Shown here one piece after another: positions 35,142-44,872 of a DNA stretch of 64,000 nt. The notes below the pieces were generated by a model. That model saw only the letters and a list, made by a program, of their open reading frames with translations. It made no database searches and had not been told where the DNA came from. The stretch comes from Pseudomonas brassicacearum. GTDB taxonomy: Bacteria; Pseudomonadota; Gammaproteobacteria; Pseudomonadales; Pseudomonadaceae. The stretch is from positions 4,712,001-4,776,000 of the forward strand of contig NZ_CP045701.2 in assembly GCF_009601685.2 (NCBI RefSeq). The letters are read 5' to 3'. A program made the position numbers and the translations under genes. Positions within the stretch are counted from its first letter, which is position 1, and the number at the start of each line of letters is the position of its first letter.

Positions 35142-35573
35142 TCACGGGGCGAGCTTTCTTCTCTCGATAGGTGTGGACAGGACAATGCTGGTACGCGTCT
35201 CACCGTACGCATTGATTTTCGCAATAATGTCCTCGATCTCAGCCATGGACCTGGCGTAGATCCGGATCAGATAGGAGTCGTTCCCCGTGATGTGCAGGCA
35301 CTCAACGACTTCGGGTATGTCGGTGAGCGTCGCTATTAATTTGGATTTCGCCGGCTTGAGGGTGGTGATGCCGACAACAGCGGATATGCCGTACCCCAGC
35401 TTGGTTGGATCTAACTGAGCGCAATAGCCCTTGATGACCCCTGAGTCTTCAAGTTTGCGCAACCTGTCATGGGTGGCAGGAATGGAAAGACCGGCGTGCT
35501 TGGAAAGCTCTGTGATGGAAATGCGTCCACAGTCCTGTACCTTGCCCAGGATTTTGACGTCTATACGATCCAT
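35142..35573 (-). CDS. Lrp/AsnC family transcriptional regulator
   Basis: A 143-residue regulator with an N-terminal HTH (ILGKVQDCGRISITELSKHAGLSIPATHDRLRKL) and a C-terminal RAM effector domain (VVECLHITGNDSYLIRIYA). Such proteins bind amino acids as ligands. It lies 29 bases after the LysE-type exporter gene in the same direction, so it probably senses an amino acid and controls export of it. The ATG at 35573 is the only plausible start. Confidence 0.93.
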   Translation of the reverse strand: MDRIDVKILGKVQDCGRISITELSKHAGLSIPATHDRLRKLEDSGVIKGYCAQLDPTKLGYGISAVVGITTLKPAKSKLIATLTDIPEVVECLHITGNDSYLIRIYARSMAEIEDIIAKINAYGETRTSIVLSTPIERRKLAP

Positions 35574-35602
35574 GTGCGTTTCCCCTTATGTGACTCTTTC
35601 GA

Positions 35603-36235
35603 TCAGGTTGCCGTGGCCAACATGACGCCAGTGACTACCTGGTAGACCCCCAGGATGGTGATGGTCGCCCCTGAAAAGTAGTTGATCAGCCTTAGCTTCG
35701 ATTCGGCAATCCGCGCCTTGAAAACGGCGGAGAACCCGCTCAACCCCAGCCACCAGGCCGCCGAGCCCAGGAATATACCTGTCACCATCGGCAGCACCGT
35801 GTATTGGCTGCCCTGATCACCGGCCAAGCCATCACTCAACGCGGCAAATATCGCGATAAACGACAAGATGGTCATGGGGTTCGATAGCGTCAAGAACAGC
35901 GTGGTCGAGTAGGCTTTGAACATATTGGCCCGCTCGCCCGCCATGGCGGTCGTGCCAGCCTTCGATCGTATTGTTTGATAGCCAATGTAGGCGAGGAACA
36001 ACCCGCCAAAGATACACAACCAAGGTTTAAAGCTGATCAGCGTCGCAATGATGGCTGTGATACCCAGGGCACCGATGAATCCATAGATCGAATCGGCTGT
36101 GGCCGCACCCAATCCCGTGGCGAAACCGGCCTTCCACCCAAGCATCAGACTTCGCTGTATGCACAGCAGCCCAATGGGTCCTACAGGGGCTGCAATGCAC
36201 AGCCCGATGACCAGCGATTTAACGAAAATCAGCAT
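35603..36235 (-). CDS. LysE/RhtB family amino-acid exporter
   Basis: A 210-residue membrane protein with about six transmembrane segments. The first helix (LIFVKSLVIGLCIAAPVGPIGLLCIQRSL) carries the family motif, followed by GFATGLGAATADSIYG and the later FLTLSNPMTILSFIAIFAAL. It exports an amino acid or a related metabolite from the cytoplasm. Its downstream neighbour is an Lrp-type regulator in the same operon. The substrate is unknown. The 249 bases upstream up to the tRNA terminator contain no gene that I can support. Confidence 0.93.
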   Translation of the reverse strand: MLIFVKSLVIGLCIAAPVGPIGLLCIQRSLMLGWKAGFATGLGAATADSIYGFIGALGITAIIATLISFKPWLCIFGGLFLAYIGYQTIRSKAGTTAMAGERANMFKAYSTTLFLTLSNPMTILSFIAIFAALSDGLAGDQGSQYTVLPMVTGIFLGSAAWWLGLSGFSAVFKARIAESKLRLINYFSGATITILGVYQVVTGVMLATAT

Positions 36236-36467
36236 AAATGCATCTCCAGAAGGTTCCTGGAAGGTTAGGAGAAGTGCATTTTTTTAGGAATGAACTATTA
36301 ATTTTCTTAGCGGCTTTCCCTTAATTTTTGCAGGAAATACTCTCACTCCCCCTTCAATATTAAGGAAAATCGTCATCACCTCCCTCAAACAGCGCAAGTC
36401 GCTGGTAAAGGACCGTGAGCGCCGGAAACATAACCTTGGGCATTGAACTGGCTTTTTTACGCGCATA

Positions 36468-36499
36468 AAAAAACGCCGCTCATATGAGCGGCGTTTTTT
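36468..36499 (-). terminator. Terminator of the tRNA cluster
   Basis: A perfect 16-bp inverted repeat (AAAAAACGCCGCTCAT with its complement), with T run for the minus strand, directly after the last tRNA-Gly gene. Its symmetry would also block transcription from the other side. Confidence 0.9.
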
Positions 36500-36504
36500 G
36501 AATT

Positions 36505-36580
<76 letters not shown>

Positions 36581-36583
36581 AAA

Positions 36584-36659
36584 TGGCGTCCCCTAGGGGA
36601 CTCGAACCCCTGTTACCGCCGTGAAAGGGCGGTGTCCTAGGCCACTAGACGAAGGGGAC
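36584..36659 (-). tRNA. tRNA-Glu (anticodon TTC), copy 2
   Basis: Minus-strand sequence begins GTCCCCTTCGTCTAGTGG, has the anticodon loop CCTTTCACGG, the T arm GGGGTTCGAGTCCCC and an encoded CCA. It is three bases from tRNA-Gly copy 2. Confidence 0.97.
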
Positions 36660-36763
36660 ACGCTGCCCGGAACACATGGTGTGTGTTCCAGTGCCCAGAT
36701 CCGCCTCCGAAGACTTGGTTCTGGTTTCACTCAGCGCTGCCCGAAAGCAACGCTGTTTAAAAT

Positions 36764-36839
<76 letters not shown>

Positions 36840-36841
36840 AT

Positions 36842-36917
36842 TGGCGTCCCCTAGGGGACTCGAACCCCTGTTACCGCCGTGAAAGGGCGGTGTCCTAGGC
36901 CACTAGACGAAGGGGAC
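36842..36917 (-). tRNA. tRNA-Glu (anticodon TTC), copy 1
   Basis: Identical to copy 2 as far as I can read. It is the first gene of the cluster, 63 bases downstream of the strong promoter at 36980-37008. Confidence 0.97.
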
Positions 36918-36979
36918 ACACGTACAACATTCACTGCCTACAGCGTTTGGCTGAGTGCTTTACGCTGTAAGTGGCGCGC

Positions 36980-37008
36980 ATTCTATGGATGGATTGAAGG
37001 GTCGTCAA
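36980..37008 (-). promoter_or_regulatory. Stable-RNA promoter of the tRNA cluster
   Basis: On the minus strand TTGACG, 17 bases, then TAGAAT, followed by a GC-rich discriminator (GCGCGCC) and preceded by a T/A-rich stretch at about 37015-37035 like an UP element. This is the form of growth-rate and ppGpp controlled stable-RNA promoters. Confidence 0.85.
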
Positions 37009-37233
37009 CCCCCAGATATAAATTTATTTAAATCAATGACTTCGCCCGGTTTCGGGGCGATCCGGACATTTTGCCCGCCCGGTCTCTGACGCCTATATTC
37101 TGTCACCCGCCGAGACGCTATAGTCGCGCCCGGCAAATGATGGCAATGTGCACTCACCCGGTTATGCCTATAAACAGCACGACGCCCGTCTAATCGCGTC
37201 GCTCGGGCCTATGCGCTTAAAAGCCAAGCCACT

Positions 37234-37256
37234 ACACTCATGACATGCGTACCACA
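37234..37256 (+). promoter_or_regulatory. Shared 23-bp motif, copy A, 18 bases before the start at 37274
   Basis: ACACTCATGACATGCGTAC followed by CACA. It is identical at 21 of 23 positions to 44850-44872. The centre contains CATGACATG, an inverted repeat of CATG around one base. The function is unknown; a promoter or operator element is possible. Confidence 0.5.
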
Positions 37257-37273
37257 ATAAAGAGGTCTTACCG

Positions 37274-38044
37274 GTGACACCACTCATGATCACCCTGCTC
37301 GTCGTAGCCGGGATCGCCCTGTTGATCGCCATTGGCTACATGAACCACGTGGTGGAAAACAACAAGCTGGAAAAGGCCCGCACCAAGGTAGAACTCAACG
37401 ACCGTATGCGTCGCTGTGGCGAGCTCACCGAAACCTTCCCCGGGCAGTTGATGAACCCTGCCCTGAAGTTGTTGATGACGCGCCTTGAGATGAACGTCTG
37501 CCAGCGCTTGCTGAACCTGGATAAAACCAATTCCACGGTCAAGGCACGCCTGGACGAATTGAGCGCACTGGCCGCCCAGGGTGAGTCGATCCCGGTGAAC
37601 AACCCACCGGCGCCGATCCAGACCGAAGCCAAGGCCAAGGACGTACGCTTTCTGCTCGAGGCCTTGCACGGCCAGATCACCCGCGCCGCCCAGGACGGTT
37701 TCCTGCCGCCTAACGAAGCCAAGCGCTGGATTCGCGAGGTGCGACATATCCTGGTGCTGCTGCACATCGAGTTCTTCAACAACCTCGGCCAGCAAGCCCT
37801 GCAGCAAGAACAGCCCGGGCAGGCCCGCCTGGCCTTCGAGCGCGGCGTGCAGTACCTGCGCAAGCAACAGGAACCCCAGGTCTACGCCGAACAACTGGCC
37901 TACCTGGAGAAACTCCTGGCTCGCGCCAACGCCCAGGTGCTGGCGAGCACCCAGCCGGTCGAAGGAGAGGTCAATCAATTGACCGAAGGCTTGAAGGACG
38001 ACGAAATAAACGACGAGTGGAAGAAGAAGAAGGTTTACGACTGA
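37274..38044 (+). CDS. Conserved hypothetical protein with N-terminal membrane anchor
   Basis: A 256-residue protein. The N-terminus MITLLVVAGIALLIAIGYM is one transmembrane helix; the rest is charged, largely helical and coiled-coil-like, and probably cytoplasmic (FLPPNEAKRWIREVRHIL; GRARLAFERGVQYLRKQ-like region), ending in a Lys-rich tail. I do not recognise the family. A GTG at 37274, eight bases after AGAGG, fits as start; an ATG at 37286 is also possible. It lies downstream of the tRNA cluster and is transcribed away from it, and is followed by a large palindrome that may end transcription. Confidence 0.8.
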   Translation: MTPLMITLLVVAGIALLIAIGYMNHVVENNKLEKARTKVELNDRMRRCGELTETFPGQLMNPALKLLMTRLEMNVCQRLLNLDKTNSTVKARLDELSALAAQGESIPVNNPPAPIQTEAKAKDVRFLLEALHGQITRAAQDGFLPPNEAKRWIREVRHILVLLHIEFFNNLGQQALQQEQPGQARLAFERGVQYLRKQQEPQVYAEQLAYLEKLLARANAQVLASTQPVEGEVNQLTEGLKDDEINDEWKKKKVYD

Positions 38045-38062
38045 GAATTCATAGTCGGATAC

Positions 38063-38190
38063 ACCGCCCCGCTGGGCTGTGCCCTGTAGGAGCTGCCGAA
38101 GGCTGCGATCTTTTGATTTTCAACTCAAGCGCCAGCGCAAAGATCGCAGCCTCGTTGCACTCGTCAGCTCCTACAGCACAGCGGGGCGGT
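38063..38190. repeat. Large palindromic repeat after the gene at 37274
   Basis: The inner arms TGTAGGAGCTGCCGAAGGCTGCGATCTTTT-type (38085 on) pair with the sequence ending CTCCTACA at 38175. The outer arms ACCGCCCCGCT and AGCGGGGCGGT extend the structure on both sides. Same family as 14836-14971 and 47801-47912. It lies between two convergent genes. Confidence 0.85.
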
Positions 38191-38236
38191 GCGACGTCTC
38201 GCTAAATCCCCTCGCCACAGGGCTGCATCGCCTTTG

Positions 38237-40204
38237 TCACAACCTGAAATGCCCCACCATCCCTTTCAGCTCAACCCCCAATTGCGCCAGCTCGATGCTG
38301 GAAGCGGCATTGCCGCGCATCGCCATGGAGGATTGATCAGCGCTGGCACGAATACTGGTGACACTGCGATTGATCTCCTCGGCCACCGAACTCTGCTGCT
38401 CGGCCGCCGCCGCGATCTGTTGGTTCATCTGTTGGATCAGTGATACCGCCGCCGCAATACTGCCCAAAGCGCTTTCGGTCTGCAGCGCATCGCTGACCGC
38501 CATCTTCACCAACTCGCCGCTGCTCTGGATCTGCTGCACGGAAGCCTGGGCCGCTGAACGCAAGGCGCTCACCAGTCGCTCGATCTCCTCGGTGGACTGT
38601 TGCGTGCGCCTGGCCAACGCCCGCACCTCATCGGCCACGACCGCAAAGCCCCTGCCCTGCTCCCCGGCCCGGGCGGCCTCGATAGCCGCATTGAGTGCCA
38701 ACAGGTTGGTTTGCTCGGCCACACTCTTGATCACACTCAGCACCGTGCCGATGTTCTGGATCTCGGCGCTGAGGCTTTCGATGCTGGAACTGGCCGACGT
38801 GGCCGAATCGGCCAACTGCTCGATGCGCACCATGCTCTGACGCACCACCTGTTGACCGCTCTCGACTTTGTCGTCGGCAGTCTGGGCCGCTTGTGCGGCT
38901 TCTTCGGCATTGCGTGCCACATCATGCACAGTCGCCGTCATCTGGTTCATCGCCGTGGCGACCTGCTCGGTTTCCTCTTTCTGGCTGCTGACTTCAAGGT
39001 TGGTCTGTTCAGTCACGGCCGACAGCGATTGAGCCGAATTGGCCAATTGCTCGATACCGGCCTGCAAGCCGCTGACGATACTGCTCAGCCCCGCGCCCAT
39101 CTGCTGCATCGCCAGCATCAACTGACCAATTTCGTCCCGGCGCGTCACTTCGACCGTGGCACTCAAGTCACCCGCCGCAATCTGCTGGGCCACGCGAATG
39201 ACACTGCGCAGCGGTGTCACGATCAGCCGGGTTATGACCCATGCCGCGATCAATCCCACCAGCAACGCCAAAGCCGACGATCCGATGATCAGCAGCGAGT
39301 TTTTCTTCAGTTCGGTCTGCATGGCATGGTCTTCGGCACTGAAGGCCTGATCAACCCGCGCCACCACCTGGTCGGCCCGCTCGTGCAGTTGCTGGTAGAC
39401 GACTTTTTCCTTCGCCAACAGGCCGGTGTATTCGGCCAATTGTTCATTGAACCCGGCGATATGCCCGGCCACTTCATTCAGCACGGTCTGGTAACCCGGG
39501 TCCTTGACGGTGGTCTTGAGCACCTCGGCCTGTTTCATCGCCTGCTCAGCCTGTTCGATGCTGCCTTCTCCGGCGCCTTCAACATTGCCTTTGCGGCTCT
39601 GGTCCAGGCGGACCCGCGCTTCGTTCATGGCCTGCAACATCAACCGCGATACTTCGCTGACCTGGTTGGCCTGCTCGATGAACTCGGCCCCCTCCTTGCC
39701 TTCGGTGTCTTTCAGGGTGTAGGCGCCGTCATCCGCCAGCCCGGCCTGCAACACATCCAGGTTATTGGCGACGCTGGACACCGACCAACTGGCCATCTCC
39801 AGCGCCAGGTCCTTGCTCTGGCTCAACCCGACAAATTCGTCGAACGCCTTGCGATACGCGGCCAGCGCCTGCTCCACGTCGTCCATCACCGGCACGTTGG
39901 CAGCCGACTGCACCTTGAGTTCGTTCGCCTGGGCCACCAGCCCATCGACGCCCTGGCGCAGGGCATCGGCTGTCTTGGGGTCGGAGCGCGAGGCGTACTC
40001 CTGCTCCAGCAGCCGGACCTTGAGCAACCCGCTGTTGAGGGACGACATCTGTTTCAAGCCATCGAAGCGATGGCTGATGGTCTGCAGGGACCAGACGCCG
40101 ATGGCTGCGACCACAGCGGTCAGCAGCAGCACCAGGACAAATCCGATACCCAGTTTCTTTGCCATACCCAGGTTGGCAAAACGTCCTTGCACGGCCGAAA
40201 TCAT
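38237..40204 (-). CDS. Methyl-accepting chemotaxis protein with a helical periplasmic domain
   Basis: A 655-residue chemoreceptor. The first membrane helix is about residues 15-38. The periplasmic region of about 260 residues is predicted all-helical, the size and type of an HBM double four-helix-bundle domain, which in Pseudomonas binds organic acids such as TCA-cycle intermediates; the domain call is inference. The second membrane helix lies near 310-330 ([20 protein letters not shown]), then HAMP ([21 protein letters not shown]) and the signalling domain with [20 protein letters not shown]. The C-terminus has no CheR-binding pentapeptide. The ligand is unknown. Confidence 0.92.
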   Translation of the reverse strand: MISAVQGRFANLGMAKKLGIGFVLVLLLTAVVAAIGVWSLQTISHRFDGLKQMSSLNSGLLKVRLLEQEYASRSDPKTADALRQGVDGLVAQANELKVQSAANVPVMDDVEQALAAYRKAFDEFVGLSQSKDLALEMASWSVSSVANNLDVLQAGLADDGAYTLKDTEGKEGAEFIEQANQVSEVSRLMLQAMNEARVRLDQSRKGNVEGAGEGSIEQAEQAMKQAEVLKTTVKDPGYQTVLNEVAGHIAGFNEQLAEYTGLLAKEKVVYQQLHERADQVVARVDQAFSAEDHAMQTELKKNSLLIIGSSALALLVGLIAAWVITRLIVTPLRSVIRVAQQIAAGDLSATVEVTRRDEIGQLMLAMQQMGAGLSSIVSGLQAGIEQLANSAQSLSAVTEQTNLEVSSQKEETEQVATAMNQMTATVHDVARNAEEAAQAAQTADDKVESGQQVVRQSMVRIEQLADSATSASSSIESLSAEIQNIGTVLSVIKSVAEQTNLLALNAAIEAARAGEQGRGFAVVADEVRALARRTQQSTEEIERLVSALRSAAQASVQQIQSSGELVKMAVSDALQTESALGSIAAAVSLIQQMNQQIAAAAEQQSSVAEEINRSVTSIRASADQSSMAMRGNAASSIELAQLGVELKGMVGHFRL

Positions 40205-40314
40205 TGCGCCCAGTCCTCTGCCAGTGTGTGTTGATTGCAGATTCGCAACGAGACGCCCTGCAACACAAGATGCTGGCGTCGGAATAATGGCAAAAAGCTA
40301 CAGCCGCGTCGTTT

Positions 40315-41703
40315 TCAGGACACTAGAGGTCGATCCAGAGCCGTGGCCCGGAAGAACGCCAGTGCCCTGGGGTCACGGGCATACGCCACGTTGATCCGCA
40401 GCCAGTCACTGTCGGCGCCCGAAGGGCTGAACGCGGTACGCGAAGACAGCAGCACGCCGAAACGCCTGGCCAGACGTCGTACTCCAGCATAGTCACTGAT
40501 CGGCGGCCTTGCCCAGATGAAAAGCCCGCCGGCCGGTTTGCCAAAAACCTCCCAGTCGGCGTCCTCCATTATCTGCAACAACGCCGCCATATCGGCCCCC
40601 AGACGCTGCCGCTGGCGCTGGACCAGCTTGCGATAGGCGCCATTGGCCAGGAGGCAGGCAAGGACCGACTCACAGAACCGCGATCCACCCATGCTGGTAA
40701 TGCCCTTGACCTCGCTCAGGCGCGTGATGATGGACGGCCCGGCCACCACGAAACCGACGCGCAACGAACTGCTCAGGGTTTTCGAGAAACTGCCCACGTA
40801 GACCACATCGGGATCCAGCGCCGCCAGCCGGGTCCGTGCCGAACTCTGGAAATCGCCATAGGCATCGTCTTCGATCACCAGCACGGCATGTTCCTTCGTC
40901 AATTGCAGCAGCCGTTGAGCGATGGCCGGAGCCAGGCTGCTGCCGGTCGGGTTATGGCAGGCACTGTTGATGAACAACGCAGTGGGCCTGTGCATCGCCA
41001 GCAGGTCTTGCAGCGCATCGACGTCCGGGCCGCGGGGGGTCCTGGGCAGTTCGATCATGTCGATGTCGTGCAACCTGAGCAGGTCGAACAGGCTTGAATA
41101 ACCGGGGCTCTCCACGACCACGCAGGAACCCGGCGACAACAGCGTGCGTACGATCAGATCCAGCCCATGGGTCGCCCCGGTGGTGGTCAGGATCAGGTTC
41201 TTATCGGCCTCGATATTGAGTTTTTTCAGGCGCCTGGACAGTTGCTCGCGCAGGGCGGGCAGCCCCAACGGGGTGCTGTAGTTGAACAATCCCGCCATGT
41301 CAGTGCGAGTGACCTGACGGATCGCATAGCCCAGGTCATCGCTTTCACGCCAGCTCTCGGGCAACCCGCCACACCCCAGCTTCAACTCCCATTGCGAGCT
41401 GTCACCCCCGTCGACGAGCTTGTCCTGCTGTCGACTCTGATCGGTGGGCTCGGGTACGGGCGAAGGGGGCGGTGCGACAAAAAAACTGGAACCGTGGCGG
41501 GATGCCAACAGGCCTTGGGCGACCAGGCGTTCACACGCTTCATTGACGCTGGACTGGCTGAGCAGGTTCTCCCGAGCCAGTTGGCGCACGGATGGCAGCC
41601 GAGTCCCCGGCTGCACCGCATCCTGTCGGATCCAACCGGTCAGCGCGTCGACGATTTGCTGCACGACAGGCACCAGGGCCTGTCGGTCGATTCTCAACTC
41701 CAT
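40315..41703 (-). CDS. MocR-type regulator (GntR HTH fused to a PLP aminotransferase domain)
   Basis: A 462-residue protein. Residues about 8-75 are a GntR winged helix (QPGTRLPSVRQLARENLLSQSSVNEACERL). The rest is a class I aminotransferase-like domain with ACHNPTGSSL, VLVIEDDAYGDF and the PLP-binding Lys308 in VGSFSKTLSSSLRVGF. MocR proteins usually activate neighbouring metabolic genes and rarely act as enzymes. The divergent or target gene is not obvious: both neighbours run the same way. The start at 41703 is the only sensible Met. Confidence 0.93.
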   Translation of the reverse strand: MELRIDRQALVPVVQQIVDALTGWIRQDAVQPGTRLPSVRQLARENLLSQSSVNEACERLVAQGLLASRHGSSFFVAPPPSPVPEPTDQSRQQDKLVDGGDSSQWELKLGCGGLPESWRESDDLGYAIRQVTRTDMAGLFNYSTPLGLPALREQLSRRLKKLNIEADKNLILTTTGATHGLDLIVRTLLSPGSCVVVESPGYSSLFDLLRLHDIDMIELPRTPRGPDVDALQDLLAMHRPTALFINSACHNPTGSSLAPAIAQRLLQLTKEHAVLVIEDDAYGDFQSSARTRLAALDPDVVYVGSFSKTLSSSLRVGFVVAGPSIITRLSEVKGITSMGGSRFCESVLACLLANGAYRKLVQRQRQRLGADMAALLQIMEDADWEVFGKPAGGLFIWARPPISDYAGVRRLARRFGVLLSSRTAFSPSGADSDWLRINVAYARDPRALAFFRATALDRPLVS

Positions 41704-41855
41704 GAGTAACCAAGCTCCTAAGCGTTTGTTTTATCTCCGGAAACAGTTAAGCACAGGCCGCTACGGGACGATGTACGACAATGTCGCCAAAACCGCCATT
41801 TCTCACTCTTTGAAACACATTGAGGGCCGTTCCGAAGTGTTTTCGGCCCCACACG

Positions 41856-41883
41856 AAAAAGCCCGCAACCAGTGCGGGCTTTG
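41856..41883 (-). terminator. Terminator of the SDR gene
   Basis: AAAAAGCCCGCA pairs with TGCGGGCTTT around a short loop, 25 bases past the SDR stop on the minus strand. It separates the SDR gene from the MocR gene. The remaining bases up to 41703 hold nothing I can identify. Confidence 0.85.
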
Positions 41884-41908
41884 TCCTACAAACTGAGGGG
41901 GCAGGTCC

Positions 41909-42670
41909 TCAGAACGCCGTGACGCCGCCGTCCACCGCCAAGGAATGGCCCGTGGTGAAAGCCGCCCCGTCGCTGCACAAATACAGCACTGCGCTGGCGA
42001 TTTCCTCGACTTTGCCGATACGCCCCACCGGGTGCATGGCATTGGCGAACTCGCCTTTTTTCGGGTCCGCTTCATAGGCACGACGGAACATGTCGGTGTC
42101 GATCACCGCCGGGCAGACTGCATTCACGCGGATTTTTTTCTTGGCGTATTCGATGGCGGCCGATTTGGTCAGGCCGATCACGGCATGCTTGGAAGCCGCA
42201 TAAATACTCATCTTCGGCGCGGCGCCCAGGCCTGCCACCGAGGCCGTGTTGACGATCGCGCCGCCGCCCTGGGCCAGCAGTAATGGCAACTGGTACTTCA
42301 TGCACAGCCAGACGCCCTTCACATTGACCCCCATGATCGCGTCGAACTCATCGAGAGTACCGTCGGCCAGCTTGCCTTTCTCGATCTCGATCCCCGCGTT
42401 ATTGAAGGCGTAGTCAAGGCGACCGTAGGTCTTGATTACCTCGTCCATCAGATGCTGCACATCGTTTTCCAGCGTCACGTTGCAGCGCACGAACACCGCT
42501 TCGCCGCCCGAAGCACGAATCGACTGCACCGTGCCTTCGCCACCCGCCACGTCCAAGTCGGCCACCACCACTTTCAGGCCTTCTGCCGCGAACGCCTGGG
42601 CAGTGGCCCGGCCGATGCCAGCAGCGGCGCCGGTGACTACGGCGACCTGTCCGGAAAACGTCATGCTCAT
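41909..42670 (-). CDS. Short-chain dehydrogenase/reductase (classical SDR)
   Basis: A 253-residue NAD(P)-dependent oxidoreductase. TGAAAGIGRA (residues about 12-21) binds the cofactor, NNAG is near 90, and the catalytic Ser, Tyr and Lys are in NTASVAG and YAASKHAVIG. The C-terminal LYLCSDGAAFTTGHSLAVDGG is the family ending. Asp-Leu-Asp after VVVAD suggests NAD preference. The start MSMTFSGQ at 42670 is chosen; the open frame runs 30 codons further with no family resemblance. It is divergent from the oxidoreductase at 42897, with 226 bases between the two. Confidence 0.94.
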   Translation of the reverse strand: MSMTFSGQVAVVTGAAAGIGRATAQAFAAEGLKVVVADLDVAGGEGTVQSIRASGGEAVFVRCNVTLENDVQHLMDEVIKTYGRLDYAFNNAGIEIEKGKLADGTLDEFDAIMGVNVKGVWLCMKYQLPLLLAQGGGAIVNTASVAGLGAAPKMSIYAASKHAVIGLTKSAAIEYAKKKIRVNAVCPAVIDTDMFRRAYEADPKKGEFANAMHPVGRIGKVEEIASAVLYLCSDGAAFTTGHSLAVDGGVTAF

Positions 42671-42896
42671 TGTCTGTTCCTCGAAGAATGCGGGAGATGC
42701 CGCCAGTCTAGCCACAGGTCCCGAGGACGCGTCAGCACTATCCAACTGCCGTTTGAGCATTCATGGGCGCCAGTGATAAGGCGCCTGGGAGGACTATCAC
42801 TGTGTTGGATCGAACTGCATTCGCTGTATCAGCCAACCTTGCGGCAAATGCTTCGAAGGTCTATCAACAAAGCTTCATTCATCTTGAGTGCCAACC

Positions 42897-43901
42897 ATGA
42901 CTGCCCAGACCAATCGCCAGTTCCTGCTCGCCAAACGCCCGGTGGGCGCGGCGACCCGCGAGACCTTCACCTATCAGCAAGTACCGGTCGGCGAACCGGC
43001 AGCCGGCCAGATCCTGGTGAAAAACCAATACCTGTCCCTGGACCCGGCCATGCGCGGCTGGATGAACGAGGGCAAGTCCTATATCCCACCAGTTGGCATC
43101 GGCGAAGTGATGCGGGCATTGGGTGTCGGCCAGGTGATTGCCTCGAACAACCCGGGGTTTGCGGTCGGGGACTACGTCAACGGTGCGTTGGGGGTGCAGG
43201 ATTATTTCCTCGGCGAGCCAAGAGGTTTCTACAAGGTCGATCCGAAACTGGCACCGCTGCCACGTTATTTGTCCGCCCTGGGCATGACGGGCATGACTGC
43301 CTACTTCGCCTTGCTGGACGTCGGCGCGCCCAAGGCTGGCGAGACCGTGGTGCTCTCAGGTGCCGCCGGCGCGGTGGGCAGCATTGCCGGGCAGATCGCC
43401 AAGATCAAAGGCTGTCGCGTGGTGGGCATCGCCGGCGGGGCCGACAAATGCAAGTTCCTGATCGATGAGCTGGGTTTCGACGGCGCCATCGACTACAAGA
43501 ACGAAGACGTCCATGCCGGCCTCAAGCGCGAATGCCCCAAGGGCGTGGATGTGTATTTCGATAACGTCGGGGGCGACATCCTGGATGCCGTGCTCAGCCG
43601 CTTGAACCTCAAGGCCCGCGTGGTGATTTGTGGCGCCATCAGCCAGTACAACAACAAGGAAGCGGTGAAGGGCCCTGCCAACTACCTGTCGCTGCTGGTC
43701 AACCGGGCGCGCATGGAAGGCTTCGTAGTCATGGACTACGCCGCGCAGTTCGCCGCCGCCGGACAGGAAATGGCCGGCTGGATGGCCAAGGGGCAGCTCA
43801 AGAGCAAGGAAGACATTGTCGAAGGTCTGGAAACATTCCCCGAGACGCTGACCAAATTGTTCAGTGGGGAGAACTTCGGGAAGTTGGTATTGAAGGTCTG
43901 A
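42897..43901 (+). CDS. NADP-dependent oxidoreductase (zinc-independent MDR, YncB/CurA-like)
   Basis: A 334-residue medium-chain reductase of the leukotriene B4 dehydrogenase/CurA group. It lacks the zinc ligands of alcohol dehydrogenases and has the motifs NQYLSLDPAMRGWM near residue 45, SGAAGAVGSIAGQIAKIKG near 150 for NADP binding, and VDVYFDNVGGDILDAVL. Family members reduce activated double bonds of enones and aldehydes, a detoxification role. The ATG at 42897 is preferred to a GTG three codons upstream. A REP pair follows the stop codon. Confidence 0.94.
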   Translation: MTAQTNRQFLLAKRPVGAATRETFTYQQVPVGEPAAGQILVKNQYLSLDPAMRGWMNEGKSYIPPVGIGEVMRALGVGQVIASNNPGFAVGDYVNGALGVQDYFLGEPRGFYKVDPKLAPLPRYLSALGMTGMTAYFALLDVGAPKAGETVVLSGAAGAVGSIAGQIAKIKGCRVVGIAGGADKCKFLIDELGFDGAIDYKNEDVHAGLKRECPKGVDVYFDNVGGDILDAVLSRLNLKARVVICGAISQYNNKEAVKGPANYLSLLVNRARMEGFVVMDYAAQFAAAGQEMAGWMAKGQLKSKEDIVEGLETFPETLTKLFSGENFGKLVLKV

Positions 43902-43911
43902 CACGCAACAA

Positions 43912-44004
43912 CTGTGGGAGCGAGCTTGCTCGCGATGGGGCCCTGTCAGTCAACATTGATATTGACTGACATACCGCTATCGCGAGCAAGCTCGCTCTCA
44001 CATT
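43912..44004. repeat. Inverted pair of REP elements
   Basis: TGTGGGAGCGAGCTTGCTCGCGATGG (43913-43938) and CTATCGCGAGCAAGCTCGCTCTCACA (about 43977-44002) face each other between the convergent oxidoreductase and pyrF genes. Confidence 0.92.
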
Positions 44005-44018
44005 AAGGATCTGTCAGG

Positions 44019-44717
44019 TCAGGCCAGCTCGGCCACAACCGCCGCCAGTGCCTTGGCCGGATCGGCGGCCTGGCTGATCGGGCGACCGATCACCAGGTAA
44101 TCGGAACCGGCGTCCAGCGCCTGGCGCGGGGTCAGGATGCGACGCTGGTCGTCCTGGGCACTGCCCGCTGGACGAATCCCCGGGGTCACCAGTTGCAGCG
44201 ACGGGTGAGCCGCTTTCAGGGCGCTGGCCTCCAGGGCCGAACAGACCAGGCCGTCCAGGCCGGCCTTCTGCGCCAGCGCCGCCAACCGCAGCACCTGCTC
44301 CTGGGGCTCGATGTCCAGGCCTATCCCGGCCAGGTCCTCGCGCTCCATGCTGGTCAGCACGGTCACGCCGATCAGCAACGGTTTCGGGCCGCTGCGCTGA
44401 TCCAGCACTTCACGGCAAGCCGCCATCATGCGCAGGCCACCGGAGCAATGCACGTTGACCATCCACACGCCCATCTCTGCAGCCGCCTTGACGGCCATGG
44501 CGGTGGTGTTGGGAATGTCGTGGAACTTCAGGTCCAGGAACACTTCGAACCCCTTGTCGCGCAGGGTCCCGACAATTTCCGAAGCGCAACTGGTGAACAG
44601 TTCCTTGCCGACTTTGACCCGGCAAAGCTTGGGGTCCAACTGGTCGGCCAGCTTCAGGGCGGCGTCACGGGTGGGAAAATCCAGGGCGACGATAATGGGC
44701 GTCTGGCAGGCGGACAT
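44019..44717 (-). CDS. pyrF: Orotidine 5'-phosphate decarboxylase PyrF
   Basis: A 232-residue enzyme that converts OMP to UMP, the last step of de novo pyrimidine synthesis. The TIM-barrel motifs are [18 protein letters not shown], the catalytic [27 protein letters not shown] and DYLVIGRPI. The start MSACQTP at 44717 matches the family; the frame extends 12 codons further upstream. It is a single gene facing the REP doublet. Confidence 0.96.
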   Translation of the reverse strand: MSACQTPIIVALDFPTRDAALKLADQLDPKLCRVKVGKELFTSCASEIVGTLRDKGFEVFLDLKFHDIPNTTAMAVKAAAEMGVWMVNVHCSGGLRMMAACREVLDQRSGPKPLLIGVTVLTSMEREDLAGIGLDIEPQEQVLRLAALAQKAGLDGLVCSALEASALKAAHPSLQLVTPGIRPAGSAQDDQRRILTPRQALDAGSDYLVIGRPISQAADPAKALAAVVAELA

Positions 44718-44849
44718 GAGCGGGCTCTCAGGCAAGTCGAAATCGGCGCGCATTGTAGCGGAACGAGCGCTCGTGCGGGACCCGATGATCGGTAAATCTC
44801 ATCGCCCCCCAGCAGCATGGACGATACCGGCCCTTGTGTCGAAGCCGAT

Positions 44850-44872
44850 ACATTCATGACATGCGTACAACA
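44850..44872 (+). promoter_or_regulatory. Shared 23-bp motif, copy B, upstream of the two-component system
   Basis: ACATTCATGACATGCGTAC followed by AACA, identical at 21 of 23 positions to 37234-37256. It lies between pyrF and the response regulator gene, 135 bases before the start at 45007. Confidence 0.5.

Larger units (their letters stand above)
36918..37273. other. 356-bp divergent region between the tRNA cluster and the gene at 37274
   Basis: No gene is supported. It holds the tRNA promoter (36980-37008), an A/T-rich stretch at about 37015-37035 and, near the far end, the shared 23-bp motif (37234-37256). A promoter for the gene at 37274 must lie here, but I see no certain -35/-10 pair. 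Confidence 0.7.
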
